DNA of 64,000 bases from Mitsuaria sp. 7 (GTDB lineage Bacteria; Pseudomonadota; Gammaproteobacteria; Burkholderiales; Burkholderiaceae_C): the NCBI RefSeq assembly GCF_001653795.1, contig NZ_CP011514.1, positions 1,620,998 through 1,684,997 of the forward strand. Reading direction: 5' to 3'. The position numbers were made by a program, and so were the translations under genes. Shown here piece by piece: positions 42,250-51,656 of the stretch (within the stretch, counting starts at the first letter, position 1; each line of letters starts with the position of its first letter). Under the pieces are notes generated by a model, which saw only the letters and a list, made by a program, of their open reading frames with translations, made no database searches and was not told the origin of the DNA.

Positions 42250-43254
42250 TCAGGACAGCGCCTTCACCAGGACCGGCAGGCTGATGTCCATCCGGTAGTC
42301 GACGGCCGTGTGATCGTCGTCGAACTCCTCGTAGTGGTGCTTCACGCCCATCGCATCCAGCCGCCGGTGCATGCGGCGGGCGCCGTAGACGAGGTTGTAC
42401 TGGTCGACGTTGCCGCAGTCGATGTAGAGCGCCTTGAGCGCGCTCAGGCCGGGGCCATGCGATTCCACCAGCGTCAGCGGGTCCCAGGCCAGCCAGTGGG
42501 CCCAGCGGTCCGGGATCAGCTCGCAGGTGTCGGAAGTCACCGGCAGCCGGACGCCGTAGGGCGCCGCAGGATCTGGATCGAAGCTCGCCGCCTGCGCGAA
42601 CATCATCAGGATGTGGACGTCGCTGTCCTTGGGCTTCATCGCAGCCCAGAAGGCATCGACCCATTGGCCGATGTCGGGCTGCTTGGCCAGCGCACGCAGC
42701 ACCGGGACGAACTCGTGGCGATAGAGCAGTTCGAAGCCCATGTCGCCGGAGTGCACGGCGGCCGCGGACCAGAAGTCCGGATGGAGCAGGGCGTGGACCA
42801 TCGCGCCGTAGCCGCCGCTGGACTTGCCGAACAGGCCGCGACGGCCGTTGCCGCCGCAGTCGAAACGCTGCTCGACGAAGGGCACCACCTCGTCGCGGAG
42901 GAAGTCGTCCCAGCGCCCCATGGCGACCGAGTTGACGTACTGGTTGCCGCCGAGTTTCGTGAAGCAGTCCGGGAAGGCCACGACGACGGGCGGCATCGCT
43001 CCGGAAGCGATCAGACGGTCCAGCCGCTCAGGCAGGTTCTCGCCGAAGTTCTTCCAGTTCGTGTGCACCGGGCCGCCGGCGGTGAAGCCCACGATGTCCA
43101 CCAGCAGCGGCAGCCCACGACCGTCATGGCCGTGCGGGATGTAGACGTTCACGCGACGCCGGGTGGGGGCGCCGACCAGGTTGCCGGCGAGCAACTCGCT
43201 GTCGAGGGTCAGGCGATGGACAGTGCCAGTGGGCGTGCTCGGATCTTTGTGCAT
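42250..43254 (-). CDS. Alpha/beta hydrolase, esterase-D-like
   Basis: The 334-residue product has the putative esterase (Esterase_phd-like) fold. The nucleophile Ser is in RGLFGKSSGGYGAMVHAL near residue 144, the acid in LKALYIDCGNVDQYN, and the His in EFDDDHTAVDYRMD near the C-terminus. There is no signal peptide, so it is cytoplasmic unless exported unusually. The start at 43254 (MHKDPS) is preferred over an upstream frame to 43356. Substrate unknown; the family includes feruloyl, S-formylglutathione and siderophore esterases. Confidence 0.88.
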   Translation of the reverse strand: MHKDPSTPTGTVHRLTLDSELLAGNLVGAPTRRRVNVYIPHGHDGRGLPLLVDIVGFTAGGPVHTNWKNFGENLPERLDRLIASGAMPPVVVAFPDCFTKLGGNQYVNSVAMGRWDDFLRDEVVPFVEQRFDCGGNGRRGLFGKSSGGYGAMVHALLHPDFWSAAAVHSGDMGFELLYRHEFVPVLRALAKQPDIGQWVDAFWAAMKPKDSDVHILMMFAQAASFDPDPAAPYGVRLPVTSDTCELIPDRWAHWLAWDPLTLVESHGPGLSALKALYIDCGNVDQYNLVYGARRMHRRLDAMGVKHHYEEFDDDHTAVDYRMDISLPVLVKALS

Positions 43255-43397
43255 GGGGCTCCAATGCGGACGGTTGTTCGAGGGGAATCCTGTCTTGATT
43301 GAACCATGCAGGAGAAGTCGCGTCGGGAGTGGGGAGGGCTCGTTGCTACGATCCACGGGGCGCCAGTTCGCGCTCAGACATCTTCAAGGGGACAGGG

Positions 43398-43886
43398 ATG
43401 ACAAGCCGTTTCGCCGCATGGCTGCTGGTCGGTGCGCTCATCGGCGTGCCGGTGGCCGCCGCACCGTCGACAGCCTCGCCGCTCGTGGGCGAATGGACGC
43501 TGGATGTCGCCACCTTGCCGATGCCGCCCGAGCTGCGGCCCAAGCGGGTGGCGTTGTCCTTCCGCGATGGCTCCGACGGCAGGTGGTCGACGCAGGTCGA
43601 GATCATCGACGCGAAGGGCACGCGGCTGCATTCATCGTCCACGGTGGCGCTGGACGGGACGACGGGCCGTGCGACCGGGACCTATCAGGTCGACGTGGTC
43701 GCGGCCAAGATGCCGGAGCCCAATGTGCTGGTGATGCAATTCGTCTACGAGGGGATCCCGCGCTCGACCCGGGTCTATTCGGTCAGCGGCGATGGCGCCG
43801 TGCTCACCGAGACCGAGGTGTACTTCAGGGACGGCGCGCCGGTGCTGCGCACCGCGCACTTCACGCGGGCCGCCGGCAACCCTTGA
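43398..43886 (+). CDS. Hypothetical secreted beta-rich protein
   Basis: I do not recognise the family. The 162-residue product has a signal peptide ending near VAAAPS and a mature part of about eight predicted beta strands, including LVGEWTLDVATLPM and a WSTQVEIIDAKG pair. The shape recalls small lipocalin- or DUF-type barrels described as predicted secreted proteins. GGGGACAGGG precedes the ATG at 43398. A hairpin with a T5 tract follows the stop. Confidence 0.7.
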   Translation: MTSRFAAWLLVGALIGVPVAAAPSTASPLVGEWTLDVATLPMPPELRPKRVALSFRDGSDGRWSTQVEIIDAKGTRLHSSSTVALDGTTGRATGTYQVDVVAAKMPEPNVLVMQFVYEGIPRSTRVYSVSGDGAVLTETEVYFRDGAPVLRTAHFTRAAGNP

Positions 43887-43941
43887 CCCCGGCGGGCGCG
43901 GCCGTCGTCCTTCGAGCACGGCGAGGGGCCATCGGACATCT

Positions 43942-43965
43942 GCCGGTTTTCTGCCGGCGGTTTTT
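43942..43965 (+). terminator. Intrinsic terminator
   Basis: GCCGG, seven bases, CCGGC, then GG and five T residues, about 56 bases after the stop of the secreted-protein gene. It should separate that gene from the cyclase downstream. Confidence 0.6.
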
Positions 43966-44009
43966 CCTGGAGTAGGATTTGCCGGATACCGACGACTCGC
44001 AATCAAAAT

Positions 44010-46241
44010 ATGCGCCCGCGCCGCGTCGCGATTGTTGCGAACAACCTGCACACGTACCAGATCAAGATCGTCTGCGGGATCAGTGACGTGCTCCGCGTCA
44101 ACGGGGTGGATTCACTGCTGATCCTCGGCCAGTCCCTGCGACCGCCCGATACCGGCCCGATGCACGCCAACGACGTCTACGGCTTGATCGACGGCCGGAA
44201 CTTCTGCGGCGTGATCGTGCTGTCGACGGTGGTCGGGCCCCAGGTGTCCGACGAGGCCTTGAGCGAGTGGATCAGGACCTTCTCACTGCCCGTCGTCAGC
44301 ATCGGACGCCCGCTGCGGCACGCCGGCAACGTCCTGATCGACAACGTGCCCGGCATGTCGGCGCTGATGACGCACCTGCTCGACACGATGGGCTACCGCA
44401 AGCTGGCCATGCTGAGGGGAATCCCCGGCAACGCGGATTCAGAGGAGCGGGAGTCCGTCTTCCGCGCCAGCCTCGAGGGGCGAGGCATTCCTGTTGAAGA
44501 CGATCTGCTGATGACCGGCGACTTCGCCTCGGTGAAGGCTTTCCGCCTCGTGCAGGAACTCCTGAACCGCAGGCGCGATGTCCAGGCCATCGTCTGCGCC
44601 AACGACGACATGGCGGACGGCTGCGTCCGGGCCGTCAACGCCGCCGGGCTGCGTGTCCCGCAGGACGTCGCGGTGGTCGGCTTCGACGACGCGATCCACC
44701 ACGTCGTGCCCGCCCTGACCACGGTACGCATGCCGGTCTACGAGCAGGGCCGGGAAGCGGCACTGATGCTGCTCACGATGCTTGAAGCGCCGGCCCCCCA
44801 GGGCTGGCCCGACACGCGGGTGCTCCAGGCCGAACTGGTCGTGCGGGAGTCCTGCGGCGCCGGCGGCCGGCACGCCAGTGCGCGCTCGATGCCGGCCGGC
44901 GCCAGTGTGTCCAAGGGCGGCATCGAGAGCTATCTGGCCGATCCCCTGCGTCGATGGATGGCGCGGTTCGACGAGATGGCCCCGGACGCCGAGCGGCATC
45001 AGGCGTTCCTGGAGGCCTGGAACGAGGCGCTGTCCCGCCGCCCGCTCATCGAAGTGGAATACCCGATGTGGCGCGACCAGTTCGCCGGTGTGGTCGACCG
45101 TGATCACGCCGATCCCACGGTGGCCCGGCTGGCGCTGGCGGCGCTCTCGTCCCTGGCCGGCGTGATCCAGCGGGACAACTCCCGCCGTCACAGTCTGCGC
45201 GCCGGCTTCGGCGAGATGGTGCCGCGGCTGTTCAATTGCGAGAGCCACGAGCATCTCCGGCACGAGCTGTCGAGGTTCCTGAGGCATGTCGGCCTGGACC
45301 GCCATGCGATGGTGCTCTACGAGCGGTTCGAGTCCGTGATACCGGAGCGGTCGCGCCTGGTACTGGACAGCTCGGGCACTGCGGCGGCGGATGAATCCTG
45401 GTTCCCCACCCGGGACATCCTGCCGGCCGCCGTGTGGGGGCGGCTCACCGGCGAGCTGCTGGTGTTGACGCCGCTCCTCGTCAACGCGATCCACTACGGC
45501 CTGATCGTGTACGAGCCGCCGTCCTGGTGGGGGCCGTACCCCGATACCAGCTTCAGTCACACCATCAGCCACGCCATCAGCCAGGTCGAGAACACCATCG
45601 CCGCCCGGGACTACGCGCTGCAGCTCGAAGGCCTGGTCAAGGCGCGCACCGCTGCGCTGGAGGCCCAGGTCGCGGAGACCTTGAGGGCCCAACAGGCCTT
45701 GCGCCTCGCCAATGCCTCGCTGCAGCACACGGCGTTCCACGACGGCCTGACGCAGCTGTTCAACCGGACGGCCTTCGACACGCACTTCGAGAATCAATGG
45801 AACCAGCACATGGCGCGGCAACGACCGCTGTCGGTGCTCCTGTGCGACGTCGACCACTTCAAGAAATACAACGACCTGCATGGGCACGTCATGGGCGACG
45901 AGTGCCTGCGGCAGATCGCCCAGGCCCTGCGCAGCGCGGTCCGCGGCGAGCACGACATCGTGGCGCGCTATGGCGGCGAGGAGTTCGTCCTCGTCCTGCC
46001 GTCCACCGACCTGACCCTCGCGGTCGTCGTCGCCGAGCGCATCCAGCAGGAAGTCCGCAAGCTGCAGCTGCGTCACGGGGCGGACGGCGCCGGAGAGCAC
46101 GTGACCGTCAGCATCGGCGTGGCCACCACCCATCCCCGCAGCGACGTGACGAAGCAGTCCCTCATCGAGCTGGCGGATGACTGCCTCTACCAGGCCAAGT
46201 CGACGGGACGGGCGCGCTGCGTGTCGGCCGACATGGCCTGA
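44010..46241 (+). CDS. LacI-type ligand-binding domain fused to a GGDEF diguanylate cyclase
   Basis: Residues 1-280 of the 743-residue protein are a periplasmic-binding-type (LacI effector) domain ([66 protein letters not shown]) but without the HTH. Residues 300-560 are a helical/PAS-like region with no clear family and a coiled coil near 555-580. The GGDEF domain (about 580-740) has RYGGEEF near residue 654 and intact flanking motifs ([13 protein letters not shown]), so it should make cyclic di-GMP. The residue nine before GGEEF is Gly, so the RxxD inhibitory site is not present. There is no signal or membrane segment. Confidence 0.92.
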   Translation: MRPRRVAIVANNLHTYQIKIVCGISDVLRVNGVDSLLILGQSLRPPDTGPMHANDVYGLIDGRNFCGVIVLSTVVGPQVSDEALSEWIRTFSLPVVSIGRPLRHAGNVLIDNVPGMSALMTHLLDTMGYRKLAMLRGIPGNADSEERESVFRASLEGRGIPVEDDLLMTGDFASVKAFRLVQELLNRRRDVQAIVCANDDMADGCVRAVNAAGLRVPQDVAVVGFDDAIHHVVPALTTVRMPVYEQGREAALMLLTMLEAPAPQGWPDTRVLQAELVVRESCGAGGRHASARSMPAGASVSKGGIESYLADPLRRWMARFDEMAPDAERHQAFLEAWNEALSRRPLIEVEYPMWRDQFAGVVDRDHADPTVARLALAALSSLAGVIQRDNSRRHSLRAGFGEMVPRLFNCESHEHLRHELSRFLRHVGLDRHAMVLYERFESVIPERSRLVLDSSGTAAADESWFPTRDILPAAVWGRLTGELLVLTPLLVNAIHYGLIVYEPPSWWGPYPDTSFSHTISHAISQVENTIAARDYALQLEGLVKARTAALEAQVAETLRAQQALRLANASLQHTAFHDGLTQLFNRTAFDTHFENQWNQHMARQRPLSVLLCDVDHFKKYNDLHGHVMGDECLRQIAQALRSAVRGEHDIVARYGGEEFVLVLPSTDLTLAVVVAERIQQEVRKLQLRHGADGAGEHVTVSIGVATTHPRSDVTKQSLIELADDCLYQAKSTGRARCVSADMA

Positions 46242-46277
46242 GACCATTCACGGCGCATGAGGCAGCGCCTCAGCGCC

Positions 46278-47636
46278 TCAGCGCTGCAGCCTGTCCCGCA
46301 GGTCGTACCAGAAAGCCCCCAGCGCGGTGAACGGGACGCGCAGCAGCCGCCCGCCGGGGAAGGGATAGTGCGGCAGCGAAGCGAACGCGTCGAAGCGCTC
46401 CGCCTGACCCTGGAGGGCTTCAGCCAGGACCCGGCCGATCAGGTGCGTGAAGGTGACGCCGTGACCGGAGCAGCCTTGCGAGTAGTAGATGTTCGGTGAG
46501 AGCCGGCCGACCTCCGGCAACCGGGAGAGGGTGAGCAGGAAATTGCCTGTCCATCCGAAGTCGATGCGCACGTCGCGCAACTGGGGGAAGGTCTTCAGCA
46601 GCTTGGGCCGGATCATCGCTTCCACGTGGGCGGGGTCGCGCGCGCCATAGGTGACACCGCCGCCGTACAGCAGGCGCCGGTCGGCGGACAGGCGGAAGTA
46701 GTCGAGCAGGAAGTTGCAGTCTTCCACGCAGAGGTTCTGCGGGAGGATCTCGGCGAAGCGTTCCCCCAGCGGTTCGGTCGCCACGACCTGGCTGCCGCAA
46801 GGCATGGTGCGGGCCGCGAGTTCCGGCACCAGGCCACCCAGGTAGGCATTGCCCGCCACGATCACGTAGCGCGCCTGCACTTCGCCGTCGGCCGTATGCA
46901 CCACGGCCGGCTCGCCGCGCTCGATGCGCGTCACGGTCGAGTCTTCGTGGATCACGCCTCCCAGCGACTCGAAGGCCTGGGCCTCGCCCTGTGCCAGCCG
47001 CAGGGGATGCACGTGGCCGGCGCTGCGATCGAGCAAGGCGGCGCGGTAGCGGGTCGATCCGACCGCGGCTTCGCATTGCCCTGTATCCAGCATCTCGAGC
47101 TCGGCATGACCGAAGCGTTCCCACAGGGCCTTGTGATGCGCCAGCTGGTCGACCTGCCGGCTGTTGATGGCGGCGAACAGGCCGCCGGGCCGGAAGTGAC
47201 AGTCGATGCCGTAGTGCCGGATGCGCTGCTTGATGATGGCCGCGCCTTCGAACGCCATGCTGCCGAGCGCCCGGGCCGTGTCGACGCCATGGCGGGCCTC
47301 GATCACGTCGAGGTCGCGCGAGTAGCTGTGCACCAGCTGGCCGCCGTTGCGGCCGGAAGCGCCCCAGCCCACGCGCCGGGCTTCCAGCACCACGACACGG
47401 AATCCAGCCTCGGCCAGGTGCAGGGCGGCGGAGAGACCCGTGTAGCCGGCGCCGATCACGGCGACGTCGGCCTCGGCCCGGCCTCGCAAGGGTGGACGAG
47501 GCGGTTGCGGCAGGGCGGTGGCGGCGTAGTAGCTGGGCGCGTGGGTGTCGTTCGTCGCGGGGCGTGGATGGGGCGCCTGGCCGGGTTGGCCGGGTCGCCC
47601 GTGTTGTCCGGATTGGCTGAAGACAGTCGTCTGCAT
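46278..47636 (-). CDS. puuB: FAD-dependent gamma-glutamylputrescine oxidase (PuuB-like)
   Basis: The 452-residue DAO-family flavoprotein has the FAD motif VIGAGYTGLSAALHLAE near residue 62 and WGASGRNGGQL, typical of PuuB-like oxidases. In the Puu pathway this enzyme oxidises gamma-glutamylputrescine to the aldehyde, giving ammonia and peroxide. An N-terminal tail of about 50 residues rich in Gln, Pro and Gly is unusual. The frame continues upstream to 48398, but that overlaps the aldehyde dehydrogenase gene; the ATG at 47636 is the sensible start. It is the last gene of the minus-strand catabolic set. Confidence 0.9.
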   Translation of the reverse strand: MQTTVFSQSGQHGRPGQPGQAPHPRPATNDTHAPSYYAATALPQPPRPPLRGRAEADVAVIGAGYTGLSAALHLAEAGFRVVVLEARRVGWGASGRNGGQLVHSYSRDLDVIEARHGVDTARALGSMAFEGAAIIKQRIRHYGIDCHFRPGGLFAAINSRQVDQLAHHKALWERFGHAELEMLDTGQCEAAVGSTRYRAALLDRSAGHVHPLRLAQGEAQAFESLGGVIHEDSTVTRIERGEPAVVHTADGEVQARYVIVAGNAYLGGLVPELAARTMPCGSQVVATEPLGERFAEILPQNLCVEDCNFLLDYFRLSADRRLLYGGGVTYGARDPAHVEAMIRPKLLKTFPQLRDVRIDFGWTGNFLLTLSRLPEVGRLSPNIYYSQGCSGHGVTFTHLIGRVLAEALQGQAERFDAFASLPHYPFPGGRLLRVPFTALGAFWYDLRDRLQR

Positions 47637-47647
47637 GGCGTCGTCGG

Positions 47648-49168
47648 CTAGGCCCGGTCCGGCGACCCGGCGATGCGCAGCCAGGTCGTCTTGAGCTCGG
47701 TGTATTTCTCGAATGCGTGCAGCGACTTGTCGCGGCCATTGCCGCTCTGCTTGAACCCGCCGAACGGGACGGTGATGTCGTCCTCGTCGTACTGGTTCAC
47801 GTGCACGGTGCCGGCGCGCAGGCGCCTTGCCACGCGGTGGGCGCGATCGACCTGGCCGGTCCAGACGCTGGCCTGCAGTCCGTACGGGCTGTCGTTGGCC
47901 ATCGCGATGGCCTCGTGCTCGTCGTCGAAGCTCATCACGCCCACCACCGGTCCGAAGATCTCTTCCCGGGCGATGCGCATGCCGTTGTCCACGCCGCGGA
48001 AGATCGTCGGTTCCACATAGAAGCCGCCGCTGGACGTACGCGCCCGCTGGCCGCCCAGGTCGAGCTGCGCCCCTTCCTCGCGGCCCGCGGCCACGTAGCC
48101 GAGGACCGTCTGCATCTGCGCCTCGTCCACCAGCGCGCCCATCCTGCAGGCGTCGTCCAGGGGATCGCCAGGGACGAAGCGCCTGGCCTCGTCCTTCATC
48201 ACAGCCAGGCACTCGTCCAGCCGGGAGCGATGCACCAGCAGCCGGGTCGGCGCGTTGCAGCTCTCCCCCTGGTTGAAGAACACGCTGGCCGCGGCGGTTC
48301 GCGCAGCGCGTTCCAGGTCGGCGTCGGCGAAGATCAGGAAGGCCGACTTGCCGCCCAGCTCGTTGTAGACCCGCTTGAGATTGGATTGCGCGGCGCACGC
48401 CAGCATCCGTCGCCCCACGCGCGTGGAGCCGGTGAACCCCATGGCGTCCACGTCCATGTGCAAGGCGAGGGCCTCGCCCGCTTCCGCGCCGAATCCGGGC
48501 ACCACGTTCAGCACACCGGGAGGGAGTCCGGCCTCCAGGGCCAGCTCGGCCAGGCGCAGCGCGGTGAACGGCGACCTCTCGCTGGGCTTGAGCACCACGC
48601 TGTTGCCGGCGGCCAGTGCCGGCCCCAGCTTCCAGGCGGCCATGATCAGCGGATAGTTCCAGGGCACGATCGCGCCGACCACGCCCATGGGCTCGCGCGT
48701 GATCAGGGCCAGCGCCTGGCTGGAGGTAGGCGCGATCTCGTCGTAGATCTTGTCGACCGCCTCGCCGTACCAGGCCAGGCAGTGGGCGCTGGAGGGCACG
48801 TCCACATCCCGGCTGTGGGTGATGGGCTTGCCCATATCCAGCGTTTCAAGTAGCGCTAGTTCGTCCCGGTGGGACAACAGCAGGTCGGACCATCGCTGCA
48901 GCACGCGCTTGCGCTCGCGCGGCGAGCGCTCGCGCCAGCGACCGTCTTCGAAAGCCTGGCGTGCGCTGGCCACGGCGGCGTCGATGTCCTCGGCGCTGCC
49001 GCGAGCCACGGGGCCGAGCAGCCGGCCGTCCACCGGCGAATGCTTGGCGAAGGTCGCGCCGCTGAGGCTGGCGCGTCGTTCACCGTTGATCAGGAGGCGG
49101 CCATCCGGGCGCAGCGCCGCGGCGCGGGCGGTCCAGTCGTTCTTCGGCAACGGAAGTGACGCGTTCAT
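47648..49168 (-). CDS. puuC: Gamma-glutamyl-gamma-aminobutyraldehyde dehydrogenase (PuuC-like ALDH)
   Basis: The 506-residue aldehyde dehydrogenase has VPWNYPLIMAAWKLGPALAAGN, the cofactor segment FTGSTRVGRRM, the general base Glu in YNELGGKSAF and the catalytic Cys in FNQGESCNAPTRL. The C-terminal EEIFGPVVGVM and PFGGFKQSGNGRDKSLHA are typical of the PuuC/AldH group. It should convert the gamma-glutamyl aldehyde to gamma-glutamyl-GABA with NAD(P). Its ATG overlaps the puuD stop (ATGA), so the two are translationally coupled. Confidence 0.92.
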   Translation of the reverse strand: MNASLPLPKNDWTARAAALRPDGRLLINGERRASLSGATFAKHSPVDGRLLGPVARGSAEDIDAAVASARQAFEDGRWRERSPRERKRVLQRWSDLLLSHRDELALLETLDMGKPITHSRDVDVPSSAHCLAWYGEAVDKIYDEIAPTSSQALALITREPMGVVGAIVPWNYPLIMAAWKLGPALAAGNSVVLKPSERSPFTALRLAELALEAGLPPGVLNVVPGFGAEAGEALALHMDVDAMGFTGSTRVGRRMLACAAQSNLKRVYNELGGKSAFLIFADADLERAARTAAASVFFNQGESCNAPTRLLVHRSRLDECLAVMKDEARRFVPGDPLDDACRMGALVDEAQMQTVLGYVAAGREEGAQLDLGGQRARTSSGGFYVEPTIFRGVDNGMRIAREEIFGPVVGVMSFDDEHEAIAMANDSPYGLQASVWTGQVDRAHRVARRLRAGTVHVNQYDEDDITVPFGGFKQSGNGRDKSLHAFEKYTELKTTWLRIAGSPDRA

Positions 49169-49980
49169 CCTTGGTTCCTTTCTGTCGAGGTGGCGGCCTG
49201 GCGCTGATCGCGCCACGCCCGGCAGGCCGCGCCGAACGCCTGGAGAATGGCGATGGAAGCCGTGTTCTGCCCGGCCTGCCACTCGGGATGCCATTGCACG
49301 CAGAGCGCAAAGCCCCGGCCGTGCACCGGCGTGAACGCTTCCACGAGCCCGTCGGGCGCGCGCGCCTCGACGCGCAGGCCGGGTGCCAAGCGATCGATGC
49401 CCTGGCCGTGGAGACTGTTCACCGTGAGTTCGCTCCCGGTCGTCAGGCGCGCCAGCAGGCCTCCCGGCTCGATCAGGACGCGGTGTGCCGGCCCGTACTG
49501 CAGATCGATCGGTTGATCGTCGTCCGCGCGATGGTCCGCCAGGCCCTCCTGCTCATGTACCGCCTGATGCAGACTGCCGCCCAACGCGACGTTGGCCTCC
49601 TGGAAGCCGCGGCAGATCGCCAGCAGCGGAAGCCCTCGGGCCAAGGCCAGCCGGATCAGCGGCAGGGTCCAGGTGTCGCGGAGCGGATCCAGCGGCAGCG
49701 CCGGGTCGTGCACCTCGGCACCGAAGTGCGTCGGATGCACGTTGGACGGCGAACCGGTGAGCAGCACGCCGTCCGCCTGATCGAGCCACCCCTCCAGTTC
49801 GTCGGGATGGGCGGCCGGCACGATCACCGGATAGGCACCGGCCAGGCGCACGGCCTCCACGTACTTTCGACCCACGACGTGGAAGGGGTGGACCCCGAGC
49901 GAGAGATTGCACGCGGGCAGCAGCACACGCGGCGCGTTGCGGGCCAGCGGGGCTTCGATGGGTTCGCTTGCAGAGCGCAT
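49165..49980 (-). CDS. puuD: Gamma-glutamyl-gamma-aminobutyrate hydrolase (PuuD-like, peptidase C26)
   Basis: The 271-residue class I glutamine amidotransferase-like hydrolase has nucleophile Cys123 in LLAICRGFQEANVALGG and His in ALCVQWHPEWQ, with the family's SNVHPTHFG and LDPLRDTWTLPLI. It frees GABA (or another amine acid) and glutamate from the gamma-glutamyl intermediate. The start at 49980 (MRSASEP) was chosen over one 36 bases upstream, which would overlap the aminotransferase stop. It ends in an ATGA overlap with puuC. Confidence 0.92.
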   Translation of the reverse strand: MRSASEPIEAPLARNAPRVLLPACNLSLGVHPFHVVGRKYVEAVRLAGAYPVIVPAAHPDELEGWLDQADGVLLTGSPSNVHPTHFGAEVHDPALPLDPLRDTWTLPLIRLALARGLPLLAICRGFQEANVALGGSLHQAVHEQEGLADHRADDDQPIDLQYGPAHRVLIEPGGLLARLTTGSELTVNSLHGQGIDRLAPGLRVEARAPDGLVEAFTPVHGRGFALCVQWHPEWQAGQNTASIAILQAFGAACRAWRDQRQAATSTERNQG

Positions 49981-49990
49981 GTTCAAGTCC

Positions 49991-51277
49991 TCATTCCGGA
50001 TGGGCCGAGACCGCATCGAGTACCTCTGCCAGCACCTGCAGCGCGGCGTCGAACTGGGGCTCGGGAATGGTCAGCGGATACAGGAAGCGGATCACGTTGC
50101 CGTCCTGTCCGCAGGTCAGCAACAGCAGGTCGCGCCACAGCGCCGCCTGTTGCACGCGTTGGGCGAATCTGGCGCTGGGTCGGCCGTCTTGCGGGTCCGC
50201 AAATTCCGCCGCCACCATGGAACCCAGGCCACGGACTTCGACCAGCGATGGACAGCGCGCCTGTCGGGACCGGAGGAACTGGACGAGGCGCGGGCCGAGC
50301 TGGCGGGACCGCTCGCAGAGTGCCTCCTCCTCGATCACGTCGAGCACGGCGTGCGCCGCCGCCACGGCGAGCGGGTTGGCGGCGTACGTCCCGCCGAGAC
50401 CGCCCGGTGCCGGTGCGTCCATGACTTCGGCACGGCCGCAGACCGCCGACAGCGGCATGCCGCCCGCCAGGCTCTTGGCCATGGTGATCAGGTCCGGCTT
50501 GACCTGATGCTGTTCCATGGCGAACAGGGTGCCTGTGCGCCCGAAGCCGGTCTGGATCTCGTCGGCGATCAGCAGGATGCCGTGCTCATCGCACACGCGC
50601 CGAAGAGCGGCGGTGAGTTCGGGCGGCGCTGGGTGGAAGCCTCCCTCGCCCTGCACCGGTTCCAGGATGACGGCCGCCACCCGCGCGGGCTCGATGTCGC
50701 ACTGGAACAGCTGGCGCAGCGCCCCCAGGCTTTGTTCGACCGTGATCCCCCGCCTGGCGGCGGGGAAGGGCAGGTGATACACCTCGCCGGGGAAAGGACC
50801 GAAGCCTTGCTTGTAGGGGATCGTCTTTCCCGTGAGCGCCAGCCCCATGAGCGTGCGGCCGTGAAAGGCCCCGCCGAACGAGACAACCCCCGGACGGCCC
50901 GTGGCCGCGCGAGCGATCTTGATCGCGTTCTCCACGGCCTCGGCCCCGGTCGTGAAGAACGCCGTCTTGGCGGCCCCGTCGATGGGCGCCAAGGCGTTGA
51001 TGCGTTCAGCCAAGGCGATGGCGCTCTCGTAAGGGACGATCTGATAGGCCGTGTGGGTGAACCGCTGCAACTGCTGCTCGATGGCCTGCACGATGCGCGG
51101 GTGGCGGTGGCCGGTGTTCAGCACGGCGATGCCAGCCGCGAAGTCCGTGAAGGCGCGACCCTCCACATCCCACAGCGTGGCGTTCTCCGCGCGGTCGGCA
51201 TGGAAGTCGCACATCACGCCCACGCCGCGTGGGGTTGCAAGGCGCCGGCGCCCTTCGAGATCCTGGTTCTTCGACAT
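49991..51277 (-). CDS. puuE: Class III aminotransferase (GABA transaminase, PuuE/GabT-like)
   Basis: The 428-residue PLP enzyme has the class III motif LLIADEIQTGFGRTGTLFA and the Schiff-base Lys in LITMAKSLAGGMPLSA near residue 267. GSMVAAEF and VIRFLYPLTIP complete the family pattern. It should transaminate GABA to succinate semialdehyde. It is separated by 10 bases from puuD and 12 from the cupin gene, so all are in one transcript. The best-supported substrate is GABA, but other omega-amino acids are possible. Confidence 0.92.
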   Translation of the reverse strand: MSKNQDLEGRRRLATPRGVGVMCDFHADRAENATLWDVEGRAFTDFAAGIAVLNTGHRHPRIVQAIEQQLQRFTHTAYQIVPYESAIALAERINALAPIDGAAKTAFFTTGAEAVENAIKIARAATGRPGVVSFGGAFHGRTLMGLALTGKTIPYKQGFGPFPGEVYHLPFPAARRGITVEQSLGALRQLFQCDIEPARVAAVILEPVQGEGGFHPAPPELTAALRRVCDEHGILLIADEIQTGFGRTGTLFAMEQHQVKPDLITMAKSLAGGMPLSAVCGRAEVMDAPAPGGLGGTYAANPLAVAAAHAVLDVIEEEALCERSRQLGPRLVQFLRSRQARCPSLVEVRGLGSMVAAEFADPQDGRPSARFAQRVQQAALWRDLLLLTCGQDGNVIRFLYPLTIPEPQFDAALQVLAEVLDAVSAHPE

Positions 51278-51289
51278 CGATGTTCCTCG

Positions 51290-51646
51290 TCAGGCCTCGT
51301 CCTCGTAGGCCACGAAAAGTTTCCGGGTGGGCTCAATCACTTCCCAGCAGCCACGAAATCCGCGCGGGATGACGAAGCGATCGCCAGCGCGCAAGGTGCT
51401 GGTGTGGCCCTGCGCATCCGTGAGCAGGCTGACCCCTTCCAGGATTTCGCAGAACTCCTCCTCGGTGTAGGCCACGTGCCACTTGCCGACTTCGCTGTGC
51501 CAGTAGCCGGCGCTGAAGCGCTGCCTGGCATCCACGTGATGCACCCACAGCGTCTGCAGGGGATCGCCCTCGATCAACTTCTCAGGCGGCAGGCGGTAGC
51601 GCGAAGGCTCGACGGGATCGCTCCATGGCTTCACGGTGATGCACAT
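51290..51646 (-). CDS. Cupin-domain protein of the gamma-glutamyl amine operon
   Basis: The 118-residue protein is a single cupin (about 40-115). Motif 1 is altered (YWHSEVGKWHVAYTEEEFCEILEG), and motif 2 is GDRFVIPRGFRGCWEV. It resembles DUF861-type cupins (ureidoglycine/ethanolamine type), which often sit in amine and purine operons. It may bind an intermediate or act as a small-molecule enzyme. It lies between the aminotransferase and PuuA-like genes, 12 and 10 bases away. Confidence 0.88.
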   Translation of the reverse strand: MCITVKPWSDPVEPSRYRLPPEKLIEGDPLQTLWVHHVDARQRFSAGYWHSEVGKWHVAYTEEEFCEILEGVSLLTDAQGHTSTLRAGDRFVIPRGFRGCWEVIEPTRKLFVAYEDEA

Positions 51647-51656
51647 GCGCCGGCCC

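Noticed and set aside
46278..48398. Single 706-codon frame joining the FAD oxidase to upstream sequence
   Set aside because: The upstream part overlaps the well-supported aldehyde dehydrogenase in another frame and has low-quality Arg/Gly-rich sequence. The ATG at 47636 fits PuuB.
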